Source: Roseomonas indoligenes (lineage in GTDB: Bacteria > Pseudomonadota > Alphaproteobacteria > Acetobacterales > Acetobacteraceae). Taken from it: a stretch of DNA of 64,000 nucleotides. The notes under the pieces were generated by a model, which ran no database searches, had not been told where the DNA came from, and saw nothing but the letters and a program-made list of their open reading frames with translations. A program made the translations under genes and the position numbers. Positions 17,977 through 25,460 of this stretch are shown in pieces. The stretch lies in NCBI RefSeq assembly GCF_017813365.1, contig NZ_JAGIZA010000002.1, positions 290,394 through 354,393 on the forward strand, written 5' to 3'. Numbering within the stretch: position 1 is the stretch's first letter; each line of letters begins with the position of its first letter.

Positions 17977-18498
17977 TCAGGCCGCGAGCGGCTTGCCCAT
18001 GCGCTCCATGGCGATGGAGACGCGCTGAGACACCGGGCCGGAAACCTGCTCGGCGAGGCGGAAGGAAGCTTCCTGGATCTTCGCCGTCTCGGACATCACC
18101 TTGTCCATGGCGCCGCGGGCGTAGGTGGTCTGGATGTCGGCGGCCTCCTTGAGGCTCTTCACGCCGGAAAGGGCGCGGGCGCCCTCCAGCGCGTGCTCGG
18201 TCAGGGCCTGCGCGAAGGAGAAGGCCTGGCGGCTGATGTCCTGCGTGCCCGTCATCCAGGTCTGCGCTACCTGGGCCATGATCTCGGCATTACCGCGCGA
18301 GAACTCGGCGAAGTCCTGGGCGGCCTTGCCGGCCTGCTCCATGGCGGTCTGCATGCCGGCGGTGCCAGCGGTGCCGGTCAGGCCGGCGAAGCCCGGCATC
18401 ATGCGGGCGGCGGTGGCGGTGGTCGCCTCCGGCATCGGCTGGGCGGTGCTCACGGTCTCGGTCGCCAGACGAGCAACCTTGGGGGCCTCATTAGCCAT
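17977..18498 (-). CDS. phasin family protein (PHB granule-associated)
   Basis: A 173-aa phasin, the coat protein of polyhydroxyalkanoate granules. It is helical and Ala/Gln rich, with AGKAAQDFAEFSRGNAEIMAQ, the central QTWMTGTQDISRQAFSFAQ and SLKEAADIQTTYARGAMDKV, matching the phasin_2 pattern and length. The ATG at 18498 is set by the strong SD AAGGAGAG just upstream. It ends at a clear terminator, so it is probably monocistronic. A TTGC...GCAA palindrome 53 bases upstream of the ATG is a candidate site for the PHB regulator PhaR. Confidence 0.88.
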   Translation of the reverse strand: MANEAPKVARLATETVSTAQPMPEATTATAARMMPGFAGLTGTAGTAGMQTAMEQAGKAAQDFAEFSRGNAEIMAQVAQTWMTGTQDISRQAFSFAQALTEHALEGARALSGVKSLKEAADIQTTYARGAMDKVMSETAKIQEASFRLAEQVSGPVSQRVSIAMERMGKPLAA

Positions 18499-18816
18499 GT
18501 GACTCTCTCCTTGGAACTTGTAGAGGCAGGCCATGATTGTCGCCATGGCTTTGCTGCGCTGCAACACGGGCCTTTTAGCGACCGCAACGACCTTCCGTCC
18601 ACAAGAATTTTGCACTGCACCATCGATTTCGTTCCGGGCAAGCGCAACCTTTCCGGAACTTCAAAAATCGTGTAATTTCCGTTTTCTAAAGAGATTTCCT
18701 GCAACTTGCGGTGGACAGTCTGCTCGGCCCGCCTTTATCGTTATGGCCGGCCCGGCTGGGGGGTTGGGCCGGAACGGCGTCGGCGGTGGCCGCGTCGAGA
18801 TCTAGGGGGAGCCTGC
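18499..18816. promoter_or_regulatory. divergent intergenic region, phasin / D,D-carboxypeptidase
   Basis: 318 bases without a supported gene. The part around 18590-18700 is clearly more AT-rich than its surroundings (TCAAAAATCGTGTAATTTCCGTTTTC region), as expected for two back-to-back promoters. The only structured element seen is the near-palindrome at 18551-18564. I could not place -35/-10 boxes with confidence. Confidence 0.6.
18551..18564. promoter_or_regulatory. candidate PhaR-type operator upstream of phasin
   Basis: TTGCTGCGCTGCAA is a 14-bp near-perfect palindrome (12 of 14 positions symmetric) built of TGC/GCA triplets. PhaR repressors of PHB genes are reported to bind TGC-rich sites at phasin promoters; the position, 53 bases before the phasin ATG, fits. 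No phaR gene lies in this window. Confidence 0.4.
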
Positions 18817-20052
18817 ATGGCACAGGGTTTGGCGGCCGGACGCGGCCTTCGGGATGGCGATCGCCTGCCCGTGGCGCGGCCCAGGCGGGGGCGCTGGCTG
18901 GCTGCCCTGATCCCGGCCCTGATGGCGCTCGGCGCCGCCGCAACCCCGGCCTCCGCCCAGATCGGCAGCGAGCGCTACTCCTCCTTCATCATGGATGCCC
19001 GCACCGGCCAGGCCCTCGGCGGCGCCAGCATGGACGAGCCGCGCTACCCCGCCTCGCTCACGAAGATGATGACCCTCTACATGCTGTTCGAGGCGATGCG
19101 GGAGAACCGCATCACCATGAACAGCCGCATCTACATCAGCGAGGAGGCGAACAGCCGCCAGCCCTCCAAGCTCGGCGTCCCTCCGGGAATGACCATCCCG
19201 GTCGAGGTCGCGATCTACGCCCTGACCATGAAGTCCGCCAACGACGTGGCGGTCGCCATCGGCGAGGCGCTGGGCGGCAACGAGACCACCTTCGCCCAGA
19301 TGATGACGCAGAAGGCGCGTCAGCTCGGCATGACGAACACCACTTTCCGCAACGCATCCGGCCTGCCGGACTGGGACCAGACCACCACGGCGCGCGACAT
19401 GGCCACCCTCGGTCGCCGCCTCTTCATCGACTTCCCGGAGCGCTGGCACTACTTCGGCAACGCCAGCGTCCGCGTCGGCAACTACGCCTTCCGCAGCCAC
19501 AACCGCATGATCGGCGAGTATGAGGGCGTGGACGGGGTGAAGACCGGCTACATCAACGCCTCCGGCTTCAACAACGTCGTTTCCGCCCAGCGCGGTGGCC
19601 AGCGCGTCTTCGTCTCCGTCTTCGGCGGCAATTCCTGGATCGAGCGGGACCGCCACGCGGCCATGCTGCTGGATGACGGCTTCGCCCGCCTCGGCGTGCA
19701 GCCCACCGCGCCCCGCATGCCGGAAGCCGCCGTCATGGCCCGCGCGCCCTCCGTCCTCGGCCGCGCCCAGGCCTCCACCCTCGCCTCCGTGCCGATCGCG
19801 CGCGTCTCGAACATCCGCCAGGTGTCCATGCGTGTCGCCCGCCCCGTGGCCGAGCCGGCCGCGCCCCGCGGGCGCCGCGCCATCGCCCTGCGGGCGGGAA
19901 CGCGCGACAGCGCCGCCGCCACCCGCCGCGTGATGGAGCAGGGCGATGGCGGTCGCGTCCTCCGCGTCTCCACCGCCGTTCGCCGCCCGGCCGCTGTCGC
20001 AGCCGCCCCGGCCCGCCCGGCGGCGAAGGAGACCCGCCGCGCCCGGCGCTGA
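18817..20052 (+). CDS. D-alanyl-D-alanine carboxypeptidase, PBP5/6-like (peptidase S11)
   Basis: A 411-aa low-molecular-weight penicillin-binding protein that trims the terminal D-Ala of peptidoglycan stems. After the signal peptide (LAALIPALMALGAAATPASA) come the three active-site motifs: SLTK (acyl Ser) near residue 86, SAN near 144 and KTG near 246. The C-terminal third (after ~300) is Arg/Ala rich and lacks the usual beta-sandwich plus amphipathic anchor of E. coli PBP5; SPOR or other domains are not evident. ATG 18817 follows AGGGGGAG. A strong terminator follows. Confidence 0.92.
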   Translation: MAQGLAAGRGLRDGDRLPVARPRRGRWLAALIPALMALGAAATPASAQIGSERYSSFIMDARTGQALGGASMDEPRYPASLTKMMTLYMLFEAMRENRITMNSRIYISEEANSRQPSKLGVPPGMTIPVEVAIYALTMKSANDVAVAIGEALGGNETTFAQMMTQKARQLGMTNTTFRNASGLPDWDQTTTARDMATLGRRLFIDFPERWHYFGNASVRVGNYAFRSHNRMIGEYEGVDGVKTGYINASGFNNVVSAQRGGQRVFVSVFGGNSWIERDRHAAMLLDDGFARLGVQPTAPRMPEAAVMARAPSVLGRAQASTLASVPIARVSNIRQVSMRVARPVAEPAAPRGRRAIALRAGTRDSAAATRRVMEQGDGGRVLRVSTAVRRPAAVAAAPARPAAKETRRARR

Positions 20053-20075
20053 GCCGCGCGGCAGCAAAGTCCTGG

Positions 20076-20106
20076 AAGGGGCCGGCCTCGCGCCGGCCCC
20101 TTTCTC
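20076..20106. terminator. bidirectional terminator between convergent genes
   Basis: AAGGGGCCGGC and GCCGGCCCCTT form an 11-bp perfect stem with a 5-base loop, followed on the plus strand by TTCTCGTTT. It lies between the carboxypeptidase (+) and the aldolase-like gene (-) and can serve both. Confidence 0.85.
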
Positions 20107-20109
20107 GTT

Positions 20110-21216
20110 TCAGGCCATCCCGCCGCGCGCGGAGACCGGCCACAGGCACTCCACCCGCCCGCGCCGCACGCCGACATACCAATCGTAGCGGTCCACCGTC
20201 GGGTCGCAATGGCCGGGCACCAGCCGCATCCTCTCCCCGATCCGCGGCCGCTCGCCGCCCTCCACCGCCAGCGCCCCATGCTCGTCGGAGGCGCCGGCAT
20301 AGCGGATGCCCGGTCTCTGCCAGATCAGCGGCAGGCCGGAATCCACCGCCACCGCCTTGTGGCCGGCATCCAGGACCGCCACACCGTCCCGCGGGGCGGA
20401 CATCACCTGCGCCAGCACGAAAAGGCTCTGCCGGAAGGCCGGCGGGTTCCCGTTGGCGGCGTAGTCCGCATCCATGAAGGCGTAGGAGCCGGCCTGGATC
20501 TCCGTCCACAGCCCTGCCTCCAGCTCCAGCTCATAGGTGCCGGTGCCCGCGCCGCCGATGATGGGGCAGGGCAGGCCGCGCTGGGTCAGTTGCTCCACCG
20601 TGCGCCTCACCCCCTCCGCAGCGCCGGCAATGGCGGCGCGGCGCTCCTCGATGCTCCGCTTGTGTTGGGCATTACCGTGATAGGCCTGAAGCCCGCCGAA
20701 GATCAGGTGCGGCGATGCGGCGATCCGCTCCGCCAATGCCACCGCCACCGGCCCGGGCGAGACGCCGCAGCGCCCGGCGCCGACATCGATCTCCACCAGC
20801 ACCTCCATCCGCCGCCCGGCCGCCTCGGCCACCGCGGCAATGGTGTCGATCGCGCCGGCGTCGTCCGCGCAGACCGCCACCTTCGCGATGCCGGAGAGGG
20901 CCGCCAGCCGCCGGAGCTTGCGCGGATCCACCACCTGGTTGGAGACGAGAATGTCCGGCACCCCGCCCCAGGCCAGGGCCTCCGCCTCCGCCACCTTCTG
21001 CACGCACTGCCCCACCGCGCCGCGCCGCATCTGCTGCAGCGCCACCACCGGGGATTTATGGGTCTTCGCGTGGGCCCGCAGCTTCGCGCCCGTGCCGGCC
21101 AGCCGCGCCGCCATGGCATCCAGATTCGCCTCGAAGGCGTCGAGGTCGAGCAGGAGGGCGGGGGTGTCCACCTCCTCCTCGCGCATGCCGGGTTCGGCGG
21201 GGGGCGGTTGCAGCAT
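20110..21216 (-). CDS. D-threonine aldolase / 3-hydroxy-D-aspartate aldolase-like PLP enzyme
   Basis: A 368-aa fold-III PLP enzyme. The Schiff-base Lys lies in LRAHAKTHKSP near residue 50 and the alanine-racemase-like barrel follows (VEIDVGAGRCGVSPG; IIGGAGTGTYELE). The C-terminal metal site of the D-threonine aldolase family is present as VPGHCDPTVDRYD (His-x-Cys-Asp) near 338-350. Family enzymes split D-beta-hydroxy-alpha-amino acids into glycine plus an aldehyde or glyoxylate. The gene stands alone; no beta-hydroxyaspartate-cycle genes are adjacent, so the physiological substrate is open. Confidence 0.85.
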   Translation of the reverse strand: MLQPPPAEPGMREEEVDTPALLLDLDAFEANLDAMAARLAGTGAKLRAHAKTHKSPVVALQQMRRGAVGQCVQKVAEAEALAWGGVPDILVSNQVVDPRKLRRLAALSGIAKVAVCADDAGAIDTIAAVAEAAGRRMEVLVEIDVGAGRCGVSPGPVAVALAERIAASPHLIFGGLQAYHGNAQHKRSIEERRAAIAGAAEGVRRTVEQLTQRGLPCPIIGGAGTGTYELELEAGLWTEIQAGSYAFMDADYAANGNPPAFRQSLFVLAQVMSAPRDGVAVLDAGHKAVAVDSGLPLIWQRPGIRYAGASDEHGALAVEGGERPRIGERMRLVPGHCDPTVDRYDWYVGVRRGRVECLWPVSARGGMA

Positions 21217-21304
21217 CCGGGTCGCTCCGTGGTCGCGCCTGTTCTACTGCGTCATGGGCCACTCGTCAGGAGCGGTCACAATTCCCCGCCACGGAGAAAG
21301 GGGG

Positions 21305-21340
21305 TGCCGGACCGGCGCGCGAGGATGCGCCGATCCGGCA
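21305..21340 (-). terminator. strong stem-loop after the phosphohexomutase gene
   Basis: TGCCGGA/TCCGGCA (7 bp) and CGGCGC/GCGCCG (6 bp) stack with one mismatch around an 8-base loop. On the minus strand it is followed by CCCCCTTTCT, a weak pyrimidine tract. It sits 27 bases past the stop at 21368 and probably ends that transcript. Confidence 0.6.
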
Positions 21341-21367
21341 GTGTGCCTCAGAAAAGATGGGGGGCGC

Positions 21368-22780
21368 TCAGTGCCCCGCATTCTCCCCGGAGAAATCCGG
21401 CGCGGCCAGCCCGCTCGCCTCAAGCTGGCGCGCGATCCCGGCCTTCAGCCGCTCCAGCCCTTCCTCGGTCTTCGCCTCGGCGCGCGCCACGAGCACGGCC
21501 TGGGTGTTGGAGGCGCGGAGCAGCCACCAGCCGTCATCCGTCAGCACGCGCACGCCGTCCACGTCCTGCACCTTCGCGCCCTCGGCGGCCAGGCGGTCCT
21601 TCACCTCGGCCACTACCTTGAACTTGCGGTCCTCGGCGCAGTCGAAGCGCAGCTCCGGCGTATTGATCACCTTCGGCATGGCATCCCGCACGGCGGAGAG
21701 CTTCTCGCTCATGCGCGCCACGATCCCCAGCAGCCGCACGGCGGAGTAAGGCGCGTCGTCGAAGCCGTACCACTTGTCCGCGAAGAAGATGTGGCCGGAC
21801 ATCTCGCCCGCCAGCGGCGCCCCGGTCTCCGCCATCTTGGACTTGATGAGCGAGTGGCCGGTCTTCCACATCATCGGCGTGCCGCCCGCCTTGGCGATCT
21901 CGTCGAACAGCACCTGGCTGGCCTTCACGTCGGCGATGATCGTGGCGCCCGGCTTGTTCTTCAGCACGTCCCGCGCCAGGACAACCATCAGCTGGTCGCC
22001 AAAGAAGATGTTGCCCTGGTCGTCCACGATGCCGATACGGTCCGCGTCGCCGTCGAATGCGATGCCCAGGTCCGCGCCCCGCTTCGCGACTTCCGCGATG
22101 ATCTGCTCCAGGTTCTTCGCCACCGTCGGGTCGGGGTGGTGGGCCGGGAAGTTGCCGTCGATCTCCCCGTTGATCACGAAGTGCTCGCCCGGCAGGCGCG
22201 CGGCCAGGGTCTTCGTGATCTCGGCGCCGGAGCCGTTGCCGGGGTCCCACACCACCTTCAGCTTGCGCTCGCCGCCGTCATAATCCTGCATCAGCCGGGC
22301 CACGTAGTCCTCGGCGATGTCCTCCTGGCGGGAGGAGCCCTGCGCCTCCTCCACCACATCGCCCTCGGCCGCCATCTTGCCGAGGTTCTGGATGTCGGTG
22401 CCAAAGAAGGGCTTCTTGCCGATCATGGACTTGAAGCCGTTGTAGTCCGGCGGGTTGTGGCTGCCCGTCACCATCACGGCGCCGTCGGTGCCGAAGTGGT
22501 AAGCCGCGAAATAGAGCATCGGCGTCGGCGCGCAACCGATGCGGATCACCTCCATGCCGGAGGCCATCAGCCCGGCCACCAGCCGCTCCTCCAGCATCGG
22601 GGAGGAGAGGCGGCCGTCATAACCCACCGCCACCTTCGCCCCGCCCTTACGGGAGACGATGGAGCCGAAGACCCGGCCGATGGCGAAGGCGTCCTCCCCG
22701 GACAGGGTTTTCCCGACGACGCCGCGGATGTCGTACTCGCGCAGGCTCGTCGGGTCGAAGCGGTGGCTGAAGCTCGGCAT
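21368..22780 (-). CDS. phosphomannomutase/phosphoglucomutase
   Basis: A 470-aa alpha-D-phosphohexomutase interconverting 6-phospho and 1-phospho sugars. Catalytic phosphoserine loop VTGSHNPPDYNGFK near residue 100-113, metal loop AFDGDADRIG near 240, sugar-binding GEMSGHIFF near 325, and a C-terminal phosphate-binding RASNTQAVLVARAEA near 430. With galU just upstream it supplies glucose-1-P or mannose-1-P for UDP-glucose and exopolysaccharide. Length and motif order match bifunctional AlgC/PgmG-type enzymes. Confidence 0.93.
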   Translation of the reverse strand: MPSFSHRFDPTSLREYDIRGVVGKTLSGEDAFAIGRVFGSIVSRKGGAKVAVGYDGRLSSPMLEERLVAGLMASGMEVIRIGCAPTPMLYFAAYHFGTDGAVMVTGSHNPPDYNGFKSMIGKKPFFGTDIQNLGKMAAEGDVVEEAQGSSRQEDIAEDYVARLMQDYDGGERKLKVVWDPGNGSGAEITKTLAARLPGEHFVINGEIDGNFPAHHPDPTVAKNLEQIIAEVAKRGADLGIAFDGDADRIGIVDDQGNIFFGDQLMVVLARDVLKNKPGATIIADVKASQVLFDEIAKAGGTPMMWKTGHSLIKSKMAETGAPLAGEMSGHIFFADKWYGFDDAPYSAVRLLGIVARMSEKLSAVRDAMPKVINTPELRFDCAEDRKFKVVAEVKDRLAAEGAKVQDVDGVRVLTDDGWWLLRASNTQAVLVARAEAKTEEGLERLKAGIARQLEASGLAAPDFSGENAGH

Positions 22781-22793
22781 GGTGTCTCGCGTC

Positions 22794-22889
22794 TCAGAAA
22801 TGTCCGGTGGACCGGTAGGGGGACCTGTATCCGCGGAAGGCGGCAGGGTCCAAGGCAGCTCGCAGCTCGGGAATAATGCTGCCCTTCAT
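22794..22889 (-). CDS. possible 31-aa small ORF in the phosphohexomutase leader
   Basis: ATG at 22889 with AAGG nine bases upstream encodes a 31-residue basic peptide (begins MKGSIIPELRAALD, ends YRSTGHF) whose stop lies 13 bases before the phosphohexomutase ATG. It could be a translated small protein or leader peptide coupled to that gene. No homolog is known to me and short frames arise by chance in GC-rich DNA. Confidence 0.3.
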   Translation of the reverse strand: MKGSIIPELRAALDPAAFRGYRSPYRSTGHF

Positions 22890-23026
22890 GGCGGCCTTGA
22901 GGCGCCGGGGCGAGAAAGCACGAATTTCATTCCCACCCGTCAACGGCAAGGGCGCGCCCGCTTCTGCGGCCGCGCCCCCGGAACCCTGTGGGAGGAGCGC
23001 GACCAGCGGTCGCCCCAACCCTGGCG

Positions 23027-23899
23027 TCAGCCCATGTACTTCGGCAGGAACTCGCGCACCGCACCCGCCAGATCCGGCCGCTTCAGCGCGAAGGCGATCT
23101 GCGCCTCCAGGTAGCCGGCCTTGTCGCCGCAGTCGAAGCGCCGGCCCTCGTAGCGCAGGCCGTGGAAGGGCTGCTTTCCGATCAACTTCGCCATGCCGTC
23201 CGTCAGCTGCACCTCGCCGCCCGCGCCCTTCTCCATGGCGGAGAGATAGTGGACCACCTCCGGCATCAACACGTAGCGGCCGATGATGGTGAGGTTGGAG
23301 GGCGCTTCCTCCACCTTCGGCTTCTCCACCAGCCCCTTCACGGAGACCAGCTTGCCCTTGTCCTCCAGCACGTCGAGCACGCCGTACTTGTTCACGCGCT
23401 CCATCGGGACTTCCTCGATGGCCACCACGTTGCCGCCCGTCTCCTGGTAGGCGTCGGCCAGCTGCTTGGTGCAGGACACGTCGCACTGCATCAGGTCGTC
23501 CGGCAGCAGGATGGCGAAGGGGTCGTCGCCGATGAAGGTGCGGGCGCACCAGATGGCGTGGCCCAGCCCCATCGGCACCTGCTGGCGCACGGTGGTGATG
23601 CTGCCCGGCTCCACCGCGCTCGCCCGGAGGTCCGCCAGGATCTGGTCCTTGGCGCGCTCCTTCAGCGTGCGCTCCAGCTCGTAGGCCACGTCGAAGTGCT
23701 CGACGATCGCGGTCTTCCCGCGGCCGGTGATGAAGCAGAACTGCTCGATTCCCGCGTCCCGCGCCTCCTCCACCGCGTATTGGATGAGGGGCTTGTCGAC
23801 GACGGGCAGCATTTCCTTCGCCAGCGCCTTGGTCGCGGGCAGGAAGCGGGTGCCCAATCCAGCGACGGGCAGGACGGCCTTCTTGAGGGGCTTCGGCAC
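23027..23899 (-). CDS. galU: UTP-glucose-1-phosphate uridylyltransferase
   Basis: A 290-aa GalU making UDP-glucose from glucose-1-phosphate. It opens VPKPLKKAVLPVAGLGTRFL with the nucleotide-binding GLGTRFLPATKALAKEML, then PLIQYAVEEA, QQVPMGLGHAIWCA, LLPDDLM and GEVQLTDGMAKLI. The start is GTG 23899, where family members begin; the frame stays open far upstream but there it only shadows the neighbouring gene. It is followed by the phosphohexomutase in the same direction. Confidence 0.95.
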   Translation of the reverse strand: MPKPLKKAVLPVAGLGTRFLPATKALAKEMLPVVDKPLIQYAVEEARDAGIEQFCFITGRGKTAIVEHFDVAYELERTLKERAKDQILADLRASAVEPGSITTVRQQVPMGLGHAIWCARTFIGDDPFAILLPDDLMQCDVSCTKQLADAYQETGGNVVAIEEVPMERVNKYGVLDVLEDKGKLVSVKGLVEKPKVEEAPSNLTIIGRYVLMPEVVHYLSAMEKGAGGEVQLTDGMAKLIGKQPFHGLRYEGRRFDCGDKAGYLEAQIAFALKRPDLAGAVREFLPKYMG

Positions 23900-23985
23900 T
23901 TTGTCGATTCCCGACTGGTGTTGCGCCGCAGGTTTGCCATGACCTGAAGCACTTGGGAATGCGTCCGGTGGTTGTAGGCGTCGTC

Positions 23986-24663
23986 TCAGCGGAGGAGAAC
24001 GTCCCGCGCCGCGTTGAGTCGCGCCGCCAGCCAGTCCGATCCACCCGCATCGGGGTGGGCGATCCGCATCAGCCGGGCATGGGCGGCACGGATCTCGGAC
24101 TCCGTCGCGCCCTCGGCCAGGCCGAGCACCGCCAGCGCCTCGGCCCGGTCCGAGATGGGGTCCGCGGCGCCGGCGCCGCGCCGTCCGGCATCCCGCCAGG
24201 CGGGATGGGCACGGTCCGCCCAGGCCTCGATCAGCGGCACGCTCTCCGGGTCCTCCGCCGCCGCTTCGGCCAGCAGATCGTGCAGCGCCTCCAGCGAAAG
24301 GTCGGACAGGTCCCGCCCGGAGTGCCGCCCCTGCCGCACACGCCCGGACAGGGTGCCGGAGGCTGGATCGAGCCGCATGGCCAGCATCGCCGTCTCCACC
24401 TCGTCCGCCGGCGCCGCGCCCAGCGGGGAAGGGGGCTGCCGCGCGCGCCACCACCGCCAGAGGACGGGCAGGAACAGCGTCGCCGCCCAGAACACCTGCC
24501 CCGCCCGCCCGGAGACCAGCAGCACGGCCGCGAGGAGTAGCCCGAGACCTGCGGCCAGCAGCGCCACCCCTCTTTTCACCTGCGTGACGCTCGCCTGGGC
24601 AAAGGCCGCCAGCCCGCCCAGCGCCAGGGCCAGCAGCGCCGCACCCGCGGCCAGCGCGATCAT
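23986..24663 (-). CDS. membrane-anchored J-domain protein (DnaJ/TIM14-like)
   Basis: A 225-aa protein with two hydrophobic segments at residues ~1-25 and ~33-52 plus FWAATLFLPVLWRWW near 60-75, then a cytoplasmic region ending in a compact J-like domain: EALAVLGLAEGATESEIRAAHARLMR with the diagnostic HPD in RIAHPDAGGSD at about 205 and a C-terminal LNAARDVLLR. The HPD loop at the extreme end is the Pam18/TIM14 arrangement, which stimulates Hsp70. The ATG overlaps the stop of the VWA gene (ATGA), so the two form a unit. Confidence 0.75.
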   Translation of the reverse strand: MIALAAGAALLALALGGLAAFAQASVTQVKRGVALLAAGLGLLLAAVLLVSGRAGQVFWAATLFLPVLWRWWRARQPPSPLGAAPADEVETAMLAMRLDPASGTLSGRVRQGRHSGRDLSDLSLEALHDLLAEAAAEDPESVPLIEAWADRAHPAWRDAGRRGAGAADPISDRAEALAVLGLAEGATESEIRAAHARLMRIAHPDAGGSDWLAARLNAARDVLLR

Positions 24664-25364
24664 CGCCCGGCCCCCGGCGCCGGAAGCTGGGCCAGCAGCG
24701 CGGCGGCCTCCGGCAGCTTCGCCAGCGCCTCCCGCCCCCCGGCCGCGAAGGCGGCGGCGCCGCGGAGCAGGGCCGCCAGCGCGTCGCGGCTGCGGTGGTC
24801 GAAGGGCGCCCAGGCCCCGCCACTGGCCCGGGCGATCCCGCGGAGCACGGGGGTGGCGCCGGGATCGTCCCCCTCCTGGAAAATGAAGCCTGGCACCCCC
24901 CGGGCGCCTAGCCGCGCGGCGGCGGCCAGGATGGGGCCGGGATCCTCCTCCACCGCATCGCCGACGAAGACCAGGGCGTGCAGCCTCTCGCGCGCCGCCT
25001 CTGATTCGGTGTGACGAAGCAGGCGCAGGATCTGCGTGTGGCCGCCCCGGCACGCCACGCCCGTCATCGCCGCCGCCAGGGCGCGCGAATCGGCCAGGAA
25101 GGCGGTGGCGCGGAATTCCCCGTGCCCGCGGTAGTAGGCCAGGCTGACGGAGAGCCGCCCCGCCGCCGCGAACATCCCGGCCTGCAGGTGGCAGGCCCGG
25201 TCCCAGGTCGGCTGGCGGCTGGCCGTCGCGTCCACGGCAAACAGCAGCCGCGCGGGGGAGGGCGCGGTACGCAGGGCCGGGACCGAGGCGGCCTTCCGCA
25301 GGAAGGCGGCCACGGCGGAAGAGGGCGGGGCGGGAACCGGCAGCTGGGCCATCCCAGGGGACAT
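24660..25364 (-). CDS. VWA-like domain protein
   Basis: A 234-aa protein with a von Willebrand A-type start: LLFAVDATASRQPTWDRA near residue 40, an Asp-x-Thr-x-Ser MIDAS-like motif. It continues with LSVSLAYYRGHGEFRATAFLAD, ERLHALVFVGDAVEEDP and ARGVPGFIFQEGDD, the alternating strand/helix layout of this fold. I chose ATG 25364; ATGs at 25352 and 25400 are alternatives with no better ribosome site. Overlap with the J-domain gene suggests the two act together, perhaps with a chaperone or quality-control role. Its partner protein is unknown. Confidence 0.65.
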   Translation of the reverse strand: MSPGMAQLPVPAPPSSAVAAFLRKAASVPALRTAPSPARLLFAVDATASRQPTWDRACHLQAGMFAAAGRLSVSLAYYRGHGEFRATAFLADSRALAAAMTGVACRGGHTQILRLLRHTESEAARERLHALVFVGDAVEEDPGPILAAAARLGARGVPGFIFQEGDDPGATPVLRGIARASGGAWAPFDHRSRDALAALLRGAAAFAAGGREALAKLPEAAALLAQLPAPGAGR

Positions 25365-25460
25365 GGGGTGCCGGACCGCCGCGCGGAACGGCTGGCGCAT
25401 GCTTGAATGGCGCAGTTCCCCCGCCGCCCCTAGCCTGCGGCGAATTACAGGAGACGCCGC

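Noticed and set aside
23027-24823. possible fusion of galU with an upstream domain
   Set aside because: The extra frame overlaps the J-domain gene in another reading frame; GalU proteins start at VPKPLKK.
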